A stretch of DNA of 64,000 nucleotides, taken from positions 87,001 through 151,000 of the forward strand of contig JAKVOA010000001.1 of NCBI GenBank assembly GCA_022483045.1. The letters run 5' to 3'. Under the pieces are notes generated by a model. The model was not told the DNA's origin and searched no databases. It was given only the letters and a program-made list of their open reading frames with translations. Both the position numbers and the translations under genes were made by a program. Positions 52,120 to 60,062 of the stretch are shown piece by piece (position 1 is the first letter of the stretch; each line of letters begins with the position of its first letter). The stretch comes from Oscillospiraceae bacterium (lineage in GTDB: Bacteria; Bacillota; Clostridia; Oscillospirales; Acutalibacteraceae).

Positions 52120-53331
52120 ATGGATGCTAAAATGGTACATATGCTTTGTGAATCTGTGGAGGCACAGGCAAAAGAGCTGCGGGAGGCTTCTCACAGCATT
52201 TGGGCGCATCCGGAAACGGGCTATCAAGAGACATATGCATCGGCTCTGTTGTGCAAGCTGCTAAAAGGCAGAGGGTTTGCTGTAGAAACGGGCCTTGCCG
52301 GAATGAGCACTGCCTTTTGCGCGAAAAAAGGAGAAGGTCCGTTCCATATTCTATTTGTCGCCGAGTATGATGCCCTACCGCGGCTTGGGCACGCGTGCGG
52401 GCACAACCTTTTTTGCTGCTCTGCGGTTGGCGCTGCCGCCTCACTTTCACAGTGGCTGACAGCCAGCGGCATCAAGGCATCTGTAACAGTTGTGGGCAGC
52501 CCAGCGGAGGAAGGCGGCTGCGTTGAAAACGGCAGTGGAAAAGTACCGCTTGTTGCATCCGGTCTGTTTGACCATGCTGACCTAGCTATGATTGCGCATG
52601 CGGATGGAACAAATGTGATTGAGCGGCGGCTGTGTGCCGGCGCAAACTTGGAAGTCCATTTTACGGGGCGCGCGGCCCATGCGGGTGGTGCACCGGAAAA
52701 AGGAATCAATGCACTGACAGCCGGTATGCTGACGGTGAATAATCTAAATGCACTGCGACAGCAGTTTCTGCCGGGCATGACAGCAAACCCGGTTATCACA
52801 GACAGCGCAGCGCTGCCGGGTACGATTCCGGACGATTGCCATATGAAAATCAATGTACGCGCTTCCTCTAAAAAAGACTTAACTGGTCTGCTGCAAAAGG
52901 CAAAAGACTGCTGTAATGCGGCAGCGCTTGTTACCGGATGCAACTGCACAATGCACCTGTGCAGCTTTCCAACGGAAGATATGGCTCCAAACCACGCAAT
53001 AGGGATGGTTTGGAAAGAGGCGCTTGAGCAGATGCATATCTCTGCAGTACAGGCGGATTCTCAGCATTACTGCTGGGATATGGGAAATGTCAGTCATGTC
53101 TGCCCGTCTCTTGGCGCATACATGAAAATCGGCCCTGCTGACCTAGTCGGCCATACACCGGAATTTCGCATGGCCGCGGATTCATCACAGGCATATGAAG
53201 CTATGCTGAACGCGGCAAAAGCCATGGCAATGACGGCAGCCTCATACATCGTAAATGCTGCCTTCCGGGATGCGGTTAAAAAAGAATTTGCAGCTTTAAA
53301 ACAGGGAACCGGGGAAAAGGAGCAGATATGA
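52120..53331 (+). CDS. M20 family amidohydrolase, AbgB/hippurate-hydrolase-like
   Basis: This 403-residue protein is taken from ATG 52120, nine bases after GGAGG; an in-frame ATG at 52090 is the alternative. It shows WAHPETGYQE, GHACGHNLF, SPAEEGGC, and an AGGAPEKGINAL dimer segment, the pattern of M20D enzymes that cleave aminobenzoyl-glutamate, hippurate or similar amides. It overlaps the next gene by four bases. It is the second M20 enzyme of the operon and only distantly like the first. Confidence 0.9.
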   Translation: MDAKMVHMLCESVEAQAKELREASHSIWAHPETGYQETYASALLCKLLKGRGFAVETGLAGMSTAFCAKKGEGPFHILFVAEYDALPRLGHACGHNLFCCSAVGAAASLSQWLTASGIKASVTVVGSPAEEGGCVENGSGKVPLVASGLFDHADLAMIAHADGTNVIERRLCAGANLEVHFTGRAAHAGGAPEKGINALTAGMLTVNNLNALRQQFLPGMTANPVITDSAALPGTIPDDCHMKINVRASSKKDLTGLLQKAKDCCNAAALVTGCNCTMHLCSFPTEDMAPNHAIGMVWKEALEQMHISAVQADSQHYCWDMGNVSHVCPSLGAYMKIGPADLVGHTPEFRMAADSSQAYEAMLNAAKAMAMTAASYIVNAAFRDAVKKEFAALKQGTGEKEQI

Positions 53332-54446
53332 ATTTTGTATGTACCAAATGCGGAAAGCGCGTACCTGTCTCTACGCGCATGCCAAATTGCGCGTGCGGCG
53401 GACTTTGGCAGTTGGAATTCACGCCGCCGGCTTTCACAGAAAGGGAAATCGACAAAGACTTGTGGGGCATGTTTCGCTATCACAACTTCATGGCGTTGGA
53501 AGATGACAGCTGGAAAGGCATAACGCTTGGAGAAGGTATGACGCCGATTATTCATTTTAATGACGATGTTTTGCTGAAAATGGATTATTTTATGCCGACG
53601 CTGTCTTTTAAAGACAGAGGAGCGGCGGCCCTCATTTCGCACTGCAAATCCATTGGCGTCCAAAAAGTTATTCAGGACAGCAGCGGCAACGCTGGCAATA
53701 GCGTGGCTGCCTATTGCGCAAGAGCGGGCATTACCTGTGAAATCTTTGTGCCACAGGGTACGTCACCGCAAAAAATAGGTATGATAAAGGCATACGGCGC
53801 AGAGGTAACCGTGGTGTCGGGCAACCGTGACCACTGCGCAGATGTCTGCCGGGAAAAGGTGAAAAAAGAGGGCGCTTATTATGCCAGCCATGTCTACAAT
53901 CCGTTTTTCTATGAGGGGACAAAAACCTATATTTATGAAGTCTTTGAGCAACTGCACCGCATTCCGGAAAATTTGGTGGTGCCTGTCGGCAACGGTACCC
54001 TGTATCTCGGTATTTTTAAAGGACTGGAGGAATTGTACAGAAGCGGTGCCATTAGCCACATGCCGCAGGTAATCGCTCTGCAAAGCGAGTGCTGTGACCC
54101 ACTGCTGCAAGCAGCTGCCCATAAAGAGAAAAAACCCCGCCAAGTGACCCCGCTGCCGACAATGGCAGAGGGAATCGCTATCGGCAGGCCAATGCGCGGC
54201 GAAGAAATTCTGCGGTATGCCGAAAAATACGATGTGCGCTTTGTGCATGCACCCGAAGACAGTATTTTAAAGGCACGGACAGAGCTGGCTTTGCAGGGGA
54301 TTGACTGCGAATACACGACAGCAGCAAACTATGCGGCTTATAAACACTACTGTGCGCTGTATGGGAAAACACACGACTGCCTGATTACCATGTGTGGTGC
54401 GGGATTAAAATCTGGCTGTGCAGCGGGTGGCAGCGGCCTTGCCTGA
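53328..54446 (+). CDS. Threonine-synthase-like PLP enzyme with N-terminal zinc ribbon
   Basis: This 372-residue fold-type II PLP enzyme begins with a zinc ribbon (CTKCGK...CACGG). The PLP lysine is in PTLSFKDRGAAALI, and DSSGNAGNSVAAYCARAG binds the cofactor phosphate. It is shorter than most threonine synthases and has no adjacent homoserine genes. A degradative ammonia-lyase or beta-elimination role, like diaminopropionate ammonia-lyase in purine-degrading gene sets, is an attractive alternative. It is the last gene of operon 1. Confidence 0.8.
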   Translation: MNFVCTKCGKRVPVSTRMPNCACGGLWQLEFTPPAFTEREIDKDLWGMFRYHNFMALEDDSWKGITLGEGMTPIIHFNDDVLLKMDYFMPTLSFKDRGAAALISHCKSIGVQKVIQDSSGNAGNSVAAYCARAGITCEIFVPQGTSPQKIGMIKAYGAEVTVVSGNRDHCADVCREKVKKEGAYYASHVYNPFFYEGTKTYIYEVFEQLHRIPENLVVPVGNGTLYLGIFKGLEELYRSGAISHMPQVIALQSECCDPLLQAAAHKEKKPRQVTPLPTMAEGIAIGRPMRGEEILRYAEKYDVRFVHAPEDSILKARTELALQGIDCEYTTAANYAAYKHYCALYGKTHDCLITMCGAGLKSGCAAGGSGLA

Positions 54447-54495
54447 ATTTTCGCGAAACAGATTTTTGAAATTTCTGTGAAAAGGGGAAGAATGC

Positions 54496-54524
54496 TTGAC
54501 AACTGTTTGCGTTGCAAGTATACT
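54496..54524 (+). promoter_or_regulatory. Promoter of the microcompartment operon (operon 2)
   Basis: TTGACA (54496-54501) and TATACT (54519-54524) are 17 bases apart. Transcription would start near 54531 and run through the structured leader. Confidence 0.8.
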
Positions 54525-54555
54525 AAAACAAACTTATTTTTGAAATAAGCAAAAG

Positions 54556-54698
54556 GGAATGTACCATTTATGGTATATCCTAATTTATAAAGTTAACTGT
54601 AAGTCTTGTTTTCTCAGCGTTTACGTTGGCAAAAAAGTCGTTATGGGGTACTTAGTCGCATTCTCCGCAAGGATGCGGCTGGTTCCCATAGCGACTTT
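54556..54698 (+). ncRNA. Riboswitch-like structured leader, copy 2
   Basis: This is the counterpart of the element at 43985-44145. The first hairpin is GGAATGTACC with GGTATATCC (54556-54580). The conserved block 54605-54646 leads into a perfect 14-position stem, AAAGTCGTTATGGG (54634-54647) with CCCATAGCGACTTT (54685-54698). Inside are an asymmetric loop (GTACTTA opposite CTGGTT) and an inner stem capped by a GCAA tetraloop (54667-54670). A GNRA loop and a conserved internal loop are typical of ligand-binding RNAs. The class is not recognised. Confidence 0.7.
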
Positions 54699-54716
54699 TG
54701 TTTTTACCTGCAATTC

Positions 54717-54762
54717 GGGACAATGGTGTCTGCTCAATTTTGAGATACCATTGTCCCTTTTT
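54717..54762 (+). terminator. Conditional terminator of operon 2 leader
   Basis: GGGACAATGGT (54717-54727) pairs with ACCATTGTCCC (54747-54757), an 11-bp perfect stem with a further inner pairing, followed by five T. It lies between the riboswitch-like element and the first gene. Confidence 0.9.
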
Positions 54763-54787
54763 GACTTTTGGAAAGGAAGTGACTGTA

Positions 54788-55159
54788 TTGACAGGTATAT
54801 ACACTACACAGGAATTCAAACGAAAACTTTTTAAAATTTACAATAGCGTCAATCAAGAAATTTACGGATTTGGCGTTAACGAGCTTCGCATTGCTTTTGT
54901 GGATGACATGATTATTTTTAGAACACGGCATAACCGTGTACGTGCACTGCAGGTCTTGGAGAATGATTATAAGGACTTAAAACAGTCCGTTGACTATGCG
55001 CTGTTTTTGGAATTTAAAAAACGGTTGCGCAGGCAGCTGCAGGAGCAGACCGATATGCATGTGGGTTCCCTGCTGCGAGATTATGACGCAAAAAGGGAAA
55101 CCGCGATCACTGTGGTCTGTCTAGAAGAAAAACCGCAGGAAGAGGGAAAAGGGAAATGA
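54788..55159 (+). CDS. DUF2294-like protein
   Basis: This 123-residue protein is taken from TTG 54788, about ten bases after AAAGGA. The pattern GIYTTQEFKRKLFKIYNSVNQE...VDDMIIFRTRHNRVRALQVLEND resembles the small DUF2294 family, whose function is unknown. Its C terminus is charged. It overlaps ubiX by four bases (ATGA), so it belongs to the operon. I would not propose a role beyond association with the compartment or the RNA control. Confidence 0.6.
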   Translation: MTGIYTTQEFKRKLFKIYNSVNQEIYGFGVNELRIAFVDDMIIFRTRHNRVRALQVLENDYKDLKQSVDYALFLEFKKRLRRQLQEQTDMHVGSLLRDYDAKRETAITVVCLEEKPQEEGKGK

Positions 55160-55728
55160 GAATTGCGGTAGGAATTACCGGCGCCAGTGGCTCCATTTAC
55201 GGATATGCGCTTGTGCGTGCGTTGGCACAGCACGGGGTGCAGGTTGCCGTGGTGCTGTCTGATATGGGTGCCAAAGTGATGCAGTATGAGTGCGGAATTG
55301 GTCCGGAAGCACTTGCTCCGTATGCACATCTTTACCGAGATGATGATTTGTTTGCGGATGTGGCCAGTGGATCGGCTCCGCTGAGCGGAATGGTAATTGC
55401 ACCGTGTTCTATGAATACCCTGAGCTGCGTGGCGGGCGGAAGCGCACAGACACTTTTGACACGAATGGCTTCTGTCACGCTCAAGGAACAGCGCAAATTG
55501 GTGGTGTTGGTCAGAGAGGCCCCATTGAATGTGATTCAGCTGGAAAACATGACACGGCTTGCAAGGGCCGGAGCCTGTATTTTTCCCGCTTCCCCCGGCT
55601 TTTACGCGCGGCCAACCGAAATTTGGCAGCTGGTGCAGCAGATCGTTTTGCGCATTATCGGTCAATTTGGCATTGAAACAGAAAATCCGCAGCAGTGGAA
55701 AGGAGGAGAATTCATTGGCCATACCTGA
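55156..55728 (+). CDS. ubiX: UbiX-family flavin prenyltransferase
   Basis: This 190-residue protein makes prenylated FMN, the cofactor of UbiD decarboxylases, from FMN and dimethylallyl phosphate. GITGASGSIYGYALVRAL binds FMN phosphate, and MVIAPCSMNTLSCVAGG and PASPGFYARP are family segments. It overlaps the UbiD gene by 14 bases, the usual partner arrangement. Confidence 0.93.
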   Translation: MRIAVGITGASGSIYGYALVRALAQHGVQVAVVLSDMGAKVMQYECGIGPEALAPYAHLYRDDDLFADVASGSAPLSGMVIAPCSMNTLSCVAGGSAQTLLTRMASVTLKEQRKLVVLVREAPLNVIQLENMTRLARAGACIFPASPGFYARPTEIWQLVQQIVLRIIGQFGIETENPQQWKGGEFIGHT

Positions 55729-57055
55729 TTTCAGAACACTGCTTGCGCAGCAGGAATCTTCTGGCAAACTGCTGCATATCCGCAAAGAGGTTTCACAGCA
55801 GTATGAAACAGCTGCGCTTATGAAAAAAACACAGGGCAGGCGGCCAATGCTTTTTGAAAAAATAAAGGGCAGCCCGTGTCCTATGGCGTGCGGAATGGGT
55901 GGAACGCGGGAACTGCTTGCTACGAGCATAGGTTGCAATGTAGAGAAACTCAACGCAAGGCTTGCGCAGGCCATTTTGCACCCCGTACCGGTTACACAAG
56001 TAAAGCAGGCGGCTGTGCAGGAAAATACCGTCAGTGCACCTTTTTCGATCGGACAGTATATGCCGGTACTTACTTACAACGAAAAGGACTGTGCTCCCTT
56101 TCTGGTTTCGGGTATGTTGGCAGTACACAATTTGGCAGGGGACAGGCTGTATACTTCCATTCGCCGAATGCAGTACCTTGGTCAAAACAAGGCAACCATT
56201 TTGATTACCTCACATGAGATGAAAGAGCAGTTTCAGATTTGTGAAGCGCAGCACCGAAAGTTGGATGTTGCTGTCATGTTTGGTGTCGTTCCTGCGGTTG
56301 TTCTTGCCTCTCAGCTGAGTACGCACCTGTATGACTGCAATAAACTGGATGTCGCGGGCGCTTTGCTTGGGCAGCCGCTTGCGGTTGTCCGGTGCAAAAC
56401 CGTTGATGTGGATGTCTTAGCAGACTCAGAAATGGTGCTGGAAGGGCGTGTGGTCGGCTGGAAAAAAGCGACAGAAGGCCCATTCGGAGAGATGGGGGGC
56501 TATTACGGTGGCGTTTCGCAGCAGCCGATTGTAGAGTTCTCAGCTCTGACTTACCGGGACAACCCGGTCATGCAGGGTATTTTTCCCTCCGGTTTCGAGG
56601 AAAAGCTGCCCATGGCCATTTGCCGCGAAGTGAGCTTATTCAGTACAATCCGCCAAACGGTCCCCGGGGTGCGAAAAGTATACATCACGCCGCCAACGCT
56701 TGGCCGCCTGCATGCGGTTGTGCAGATACACAAAATCCTACCCTCTGATGGAAAGCAGGCTGCTCTTGCGGCTTTTGCTTCTGACAAAGATTTAAAGCAG
56801 GTAATCGTTGTAGATGAAGATATCGATATTTGTGACGCGGAGCGTGTTGAGTGGGCTGTGGCCACACGGCTGCAGGCAGACAGAGATGTGTTTATCATCC
56901 CCGGCTGTGGTGGTTCACCACTCGAACCTTCACACTGTATTACTGGTACAACTGCCAAAATGGGAATGGATGCAACTTGCCCACTTGGGGATGAGCGCTT
57001 TTGTACAACGCATATTCCGGGTGAAGAGTCTATCCAGCTGAAAGATTACCTTTAG
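55715..57055 (+). CDS. UbiD-family prFMN-dependent decarboxylase
   Basis: This 446-residue enzyme is of the UbiD family, which reversibly decarboxylates aromatic, heteroaromatic or acrylic acids using prenyl-FMN, Mn and K. Family landmarks are SIRRMQYLG (catalytic Arg), the EGPFGEMGGYYGG segment with the conserved Glu residues, and a C-terminal domain with KMGMDATCP. The start is TTG 55715, after AGGAGG. Pairing with UbiX and shell proteins is rare. In context the substrate may be an imidazole carboxylate, which is inference. Confidence 0.92.
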   Translation: MAIPDFRTLLAQQESSGKLLHIRKEVSQQYETAALMKKTQGRRPMLFEKIKGSPCPMACGMGGTRELLATSIGCNVEKLNARLAQAILHPVPVTQVKQAAVQENTVSAPFSIGQYMPVLTYNEKDCAPFLVSGMLAVHNLAGDRLYTSIRRMQYLGQNKATILITSHEMKEQFQICEAQHRKLDVAVMFGVVPAVVLASQLSTHLYDCNKLDVAGALLGQPLAVVRCKTVDVDVLADSEMVLEGRVVGWKKATEGPFGEMGGYYGGVSQQPIVEFSALTYRDNPVMQGIFPSGFEEKLPMAICREVSLFSTIRQTVPGVRKVYITPPTLGRLHAVVQIHKILPSDGKQAALAAFASDKDLKQVIVVDEDIDICDAERVEWAVATRLQADRDVFIIPGCGGSPLEPSHCITGTTAKMGMDATCPLGDERFCTTHIPGEESIQLKDYL

Positions 57056-57096
57056 GTATAAAGCACGGTTCGTAAAAAAGAAGGAGGTGTTGCCAA

Positions 57097-57402
57097 ATGG
57101 CAGCATTAGGAATTGTAGAAACAAGAGGAATGTCTGCTGCAGTAGAGGCTACCGATGCTATGTGCAAAGATGCCCGTGTCAGTGTTCGCCAAGTGGTGGT
57201 TCCGGGCGGCGGGCATATGGCCATTTTGGTGCAGGGGGATGTTGCCGCTGTTACTTCTGCGGTCAGCGCCGGATTGGCTGCTGCACAGAAAGTGGGCGGG
57301 GACATTATTTGTACGAATGTTATACCCAACCCGCATATTGAACTGCAGCAGTACCTTGACGCAGAGTTCCCCGGAAACACAGAGGAAGACGGTGAAGTCT
57401 GA
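57097..57402 (+). CDS. Microcompartment shell protein, BMC-H type (copy 1)
   Basis: This 101-residue single-BMC-domain protein should form hexameric shell tiles. The pattern ALGIVETRGMSAAVEATDAM, GGGHMAILVQGDVAAVTSAV, and CTNVIPNPH is that of the PduA/EutM family. It has an extra acidic tail. The start follows GGAGGTG. The pore loop region (VVVPGGGHM) differs from copies 2 and 3, suggesting a different pore. Its last base overlaps the next gene. Confidence 0.93.
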   Translation: MAALGIVETRGMSAAVEATDAMCKDARVSVRQVVVPGGGHMAILVQGDVAAVTSAVSAGLAAAQKVGGDIICTNVIPNPHIELQQYLDAEFPGNTEEDGEV

Positions 57403-58481
57403 TGGATCAGTTTGTTGAAAAAATGGTTGATCAAATCTTGCAGCCGACTGCAGACAAGGCGACGGGTCCCAAAAATCAGATGCCTTTTCCTGCGCTTGCA
57501 CGGCCCAATTACCAGCGGGAAAGCAGCCGAAAGCGGCTGCAGGTTTTTGATTTGAAATTGCCTCAGCTGCAGGCAAAGAAACCTGCAACAGCTTTTGAGC
57601 GCAGTACGAATCTGTGCCAGGCAGCACTTTCATCTGCTGCAGGCACAGAAAGACCGTTCCCGCTGGGCGTGCAGGGCGCTGACGGCTTAACGAAAACAGC
57701 GGAGGGGCCGTTTCCGCTGGGTTTGCAGGGCGCTGACGGCTTAACGAAAACAGCGGAGGGGCCGTTTCCGCTGGGTTTGCAGGGCGCTGACGGCTTAACA
57801 AAAACAGCCGAGGGGCCGTTTCCGCTGGGCGTGCAGGGCGCTGACGGCTTAACAAAAACAGCCGAGGGGCCGTTTCCGCTGGGCATACAAGACAGTAATC
57901 AAATACCGCAAGCGCCTTGTACCTGCCATGTACAGGCAAACGTGCAGCAAAATGAAACACGGGTGGCGGTTCTTGAGCACCCGGAAAAGCGCACGCTGCG
58001 CCTGTTGGGCCTTTACTGCCCTCAAAACAGCTCTGTTGGCATTGCAGCGTCCGATGTCTGTACGCTTCGGCAGCTTTTCGCGGCTGATGCCGCTTCTGCA
58101 CAAGTCACGGGATTAAAGATTGAGATTGACTGGCAAGCGGATAAAAGCAAACCATTCCTTTTTCAGTTTTATGGAAACACAGAACAGGTAAAGAAAGCAG
58201 CGGCGACTTTCTCACGGGTGCTTTCGAGCAATATGCCGCTTTTTGCAGAGGCACCCACGGAAATGCTTCGCCGCAGGCTGTGTTTGGGCTCGGGCTGCGT
58301 CGGAGCGCTGGAAAACTGCAGCTTGCCGATGCTGCTGCCGGAAATGAATGATTACTGGCACTCGCACCCCGAGTCGACACTCGAAATTTTTCCGGGTAGG
58401 CAGTGGGTGCTGCTTGGCGGTGAAAAGCAGGAGCTGCAGCAGGCTTTGCAGCTTATGCAGCATCGGAAGAATAGCAGATAA
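57402..58481 (+). CDS. Repeat-containing protein with encapsulation-peptide-like N terminus
   Basis: This 359-residue protein of unknown family lies between shell genes. Residues 1-14 (MDQFVEKMVDQILQ) form an amphipathic helix like the peptides that target cargo to microcompartments. Residues 85-160 hold four 18-residue repeats (PFPLGxQGADGLTKTAEG) plus the start of a fifth, in nearly identical DNA. The C-terminal 170 residues form a separate domain with RLLGLYCPQNSSVGIAASD and FQFYGNTEQVKKAA, faintly like a BMC fold. It may be a scaffold joining shell and cargo. This is inference from position and layout. Confidence 0.72.
   Translation: MDQFVEKMVDQILQPTADKATGPKNQMPFPALARPNYQRESSRKRLQVFDLKLPQLQAKKPATAFERSTNLCQAALSSAAGTERPFPLGVQGADGLTKTAEGPFPLGLQGADGLTKTAEGPFPLGLQGADGLTKTAEGPFPLGVQGADGLTKTAEGPFPLGIQDSNQIPQAPCTCHVQANVQQNETRVAVLEHPEKRTLRLLGLYCPQNSSVGIAASDVCTLRQLFAADAASAQVTGLKIEIDWQADKSKPFLFQFYGNTEQVKKAAATFSRVLSSNMPLFAEAPTEMLRRRLCLGSGCVGALENCSLPMLLPEMNDYWHSHPESTLEIFPGRQWVLLGGEKQELQQALQLMQHRKNSR
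57654..57890 (+). repeat. 54-base tandem repeat, four copies plus a partial fifth
   Basis: Each unit encodes P-F-P-L-G-V/L-Q-G-A-D-G-L-T-K-T-A-E-G in frame. Copies at 57654, 57708, 57762 and 57816 differ at only a few bases, and the fifth (57870-57890) stops after seven codons. Near-identity at the DNA level implies recent expansion, and copy number probably varies among strains. Confidence 0.93.
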
Positions 58482-58508
58482 TAATGTCAGAAATAGGAGG
58501 CAGGCAAA

Positions 58509-58817
58509 GTGAATATGGGAAAACAGCATGCGCTGGGGCTAGTAGAGACGTTTGGCTTTGGCACGGCAATCAGTGCAGCGGATGCTGCCTTAAAAGCAGC
58601 GGCCGTTTCCATTCGGCGGATTGAGGAAACAATCGGTTCAGGCGGGTCGCTTGGCACAACCGTTTATCTGGTCGGCGAGGTGGCTGCCGTAAAGGCCGCT
58701 GTCGAGGCGGCCGAGATTGCGGCAAACCGTGTTGGGCGTACCGTTTCAACGGACATCATCCCGAATCTTGATGACAAGGTTTTAAGCGGTATGTATCACG
58801 GCTCTTTGGAATTTTAA
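58509..58817 (+). CDS. Microcompartment shell protein, BMC-H type (copy 2)
   Basis: This 102-residue shell protein has [26 protein letters not shown] and [25 protein letters not shown]. The loop [12 protein letters not shown] is enriched in Gly and longer than in the other copies, so the hexamer pore may be wider. GTG 58509 follows AGGAGG with an 8-base gap; an ATG two codons later is possible. Spacing in the cluster is tight. Confidence 0.93.
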   Translation: MNMGKQHALGLVETFGFGTAISAADAALKAAAVSIRRIEETIGSGGSLGTTVYLVGEVAAVKAAVEAAEIAANRVGRTVSTDIIPNLDDKVLSGMYHGSLEF

Positions 58818-58849
58818 AAACATCATACAAATTATTGGAGGTTACTGAA

Positions 58850-59143
58850 ATGAATGAAGCTTTGGGTTTGGTTGAAACAAAAGGATTGGTCGGTGCCATT
58901 GAAGCGGCAGATGCTATGGTAAAAGCCGCAAATGTTACCATTACCGGCTATGAAAAAATCGGTTTCGGTTTAGTTACGGTTATGATTCGCGGGGATGTCG
59001 GTGCTGTAAAAGCGGCTACAGATGCAGGCGCTACAGCGGCGCGCCGTGTTGGAGAAGTCATTTCCGTACATGTTATTCCCCGCCCACATACAGAAGTGGA
59101 GCGTTGCATTCTGAAGCCGGTTGCCGATTCCGTTGGGGAGTAA
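58850..59143 (+). CDS. Microcompartment shell protein, BMC-H type (copy 3)
   Basis: This 97-residue, closest-to-consensus shell protein of the locus reads [48 protein letters not shown], and [11 protein letters not shown]. The pore motif KIGFG is similar to PduA/EutM pores. It is probably the main facet tile. Start ATG 58850 follows GGAGG. Confidence 0.95.
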   Translation: MNEALGLVETKGLVGAIEAADAMVKAANVTITGYEKIGFGLVTVMIRGDVGAVKAATDAGATAARRVGEVISVHVIPRPHTEVERCILKPVADSVGE

Positions 59144-59149
59144 TCAGCG

Positions 59150-59779
59150 ATGCGCCTGCTGATTATTTGGTGCGAAAAGGCACTTGGGCGCCAAGTCGCA
59201 CAAAACGCACTGCGTACCCTTGTAAGCAAATGGAGCGGCGGGATAGGCTTGTGTACAGAAGAAGCATCTAATGAAATAGTACCTGGCGGGGCGGACAACA
59301 GGGAAGAAGCCCCGGAAGACCTTGTTATCAGGTATGACTGCTTTCTTGTGCCGCTGCTGCCCACAGAAATGTTGGGGCATTTGCTTGCGGCAAAAACACA
59401 GTCACCGGCCGAGGTCCTTCTGCGCGCGGCGCTTTGTTCGAAAAAACCGGTTCTCCTTTTGCCGGCTGCGCTAGGTCCGGAAAATGAGACGAATACGCGG
59501 GGAACATCTCCGCTTTTGAAAAAGGTTTTGCAGCAAAGGAAACAGGCGGCGCTTTTGGGCTTTCAAACGATGGACATGCAGAACATATTAAATCTGCAGC
59601 AGAAGCGGGCGGCCCCTTTTCAGCTTCAGAATAGGATTGTGACAGAAAAAGATATCCTTGAAGCTTTCAAGTCAGGCAGCCGCGTGGCTGCGCTGCCTGA
59701 CAGTGCAGTTGTTACACCGCTTGCAGCGGATACTGCACGGGAAAAGAAAATAGAACTTGTGAAGGAGGGAGCGCCGTGA
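59150..59779 (+). CDS. Microcompartment-associated flavoprotein-like protein
   Basis: This 209-residue protein resembles the flavoprotein-fold proteins found in several microcompartment loci. The N-terminal part has a strand-loop start (RLLIIWCEKALGRQVAQNAL) and YDCFLVPLLPTEMLGHLLAAKT, as in flavoprotein/UbiX-type folds. The C terminus carries VTEKDILEAFKSGSRV...AVVTPLAADTAREKKIEL, a motif common to several BMC-linked proteins. Redox recycling within the shell is possible. It overlaps the EutN gene by four bases. Confidence 0.7.
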   Translation: MRLLIIWCEKALGRQVAQNALRTLVSKWSGGIGLCTEEASNEIVPGGADNREEAPEDLVIRYDCFLVPLLPTEMLGHLLAAKTQSPAEVLLRAALCSKKPVLLLPAALGPENETNTRGTSPLLKKVLQQRKQAALLGFQTMDMQNILNLQQKRAAPFQLQNRIVTEKDILEAFKSGSRVAALPDSAVVTPLAADTAREKKIELVKEGAP

Positions 59780-60060
59780 ATCTGGGTATCATAATTGGCC
59801 AGGTTGTGGCAACCCGGAAAGACGAAAAACTGACAGGAAGCAAGCTAATGATTACACAGCCCGTTGATGCGTATTTGCACCCCGCCGGCGAAAAAATAGT
59901 AGCGGTTGATACAGTGGGTGCCGGCGTTGGCGAAACAGTTCTCTATGTACAGGGATATGCTGCAACGCGCGCTTTTTCGGACAGGGATATGCCGGTGGAT
60001 GCGGCCATTATCGGCATTGTAGATAAAATTGACTGCTATGAAGCGAGAAAGGACGGCTGA
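59776..60060 (+). CDS. Microcompartment vertex protein, EutN/CcmL (BMC-P) type
   Basis: This 94-residue pentamer-forming protein caps shell vertices. IIIGQVVATRKDEKLTGSKLMITQPV, VDTVGAGVGETVLYVQG, and AAIIGIVDKID are diagnostic. The start is GTG 59776. Its presence with three BMC-H genes provides tiles and vertices for a closed shell; no tandem-domain (BMC-T) gene is in the window. Confidence 0.95.
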   Translation: MNLGIIIGQVVATRKDEKLTGSKLMITQPVDAYLHPAGEKIVAVDTVGAGVGETVLYVQGYAATRAFSDRDMPVDAAIIGIVDKIDCYEARKDG

Positions 60061-60062
60061 AA

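Noticed and set aside
57654-57890. CRISPR-like repeat array
   Set aside because: The 54-base units are contiguous without spacers, stay in frame and encode protein.
57106-58101. Minus-strand frame with Pro-rich repeats, opposite the repeat protein
   Set aside because: Its repeats are the complement of the in-frame plus-strand repeats, and the plus frame overlaps the shell genes with proper ribosome sites.
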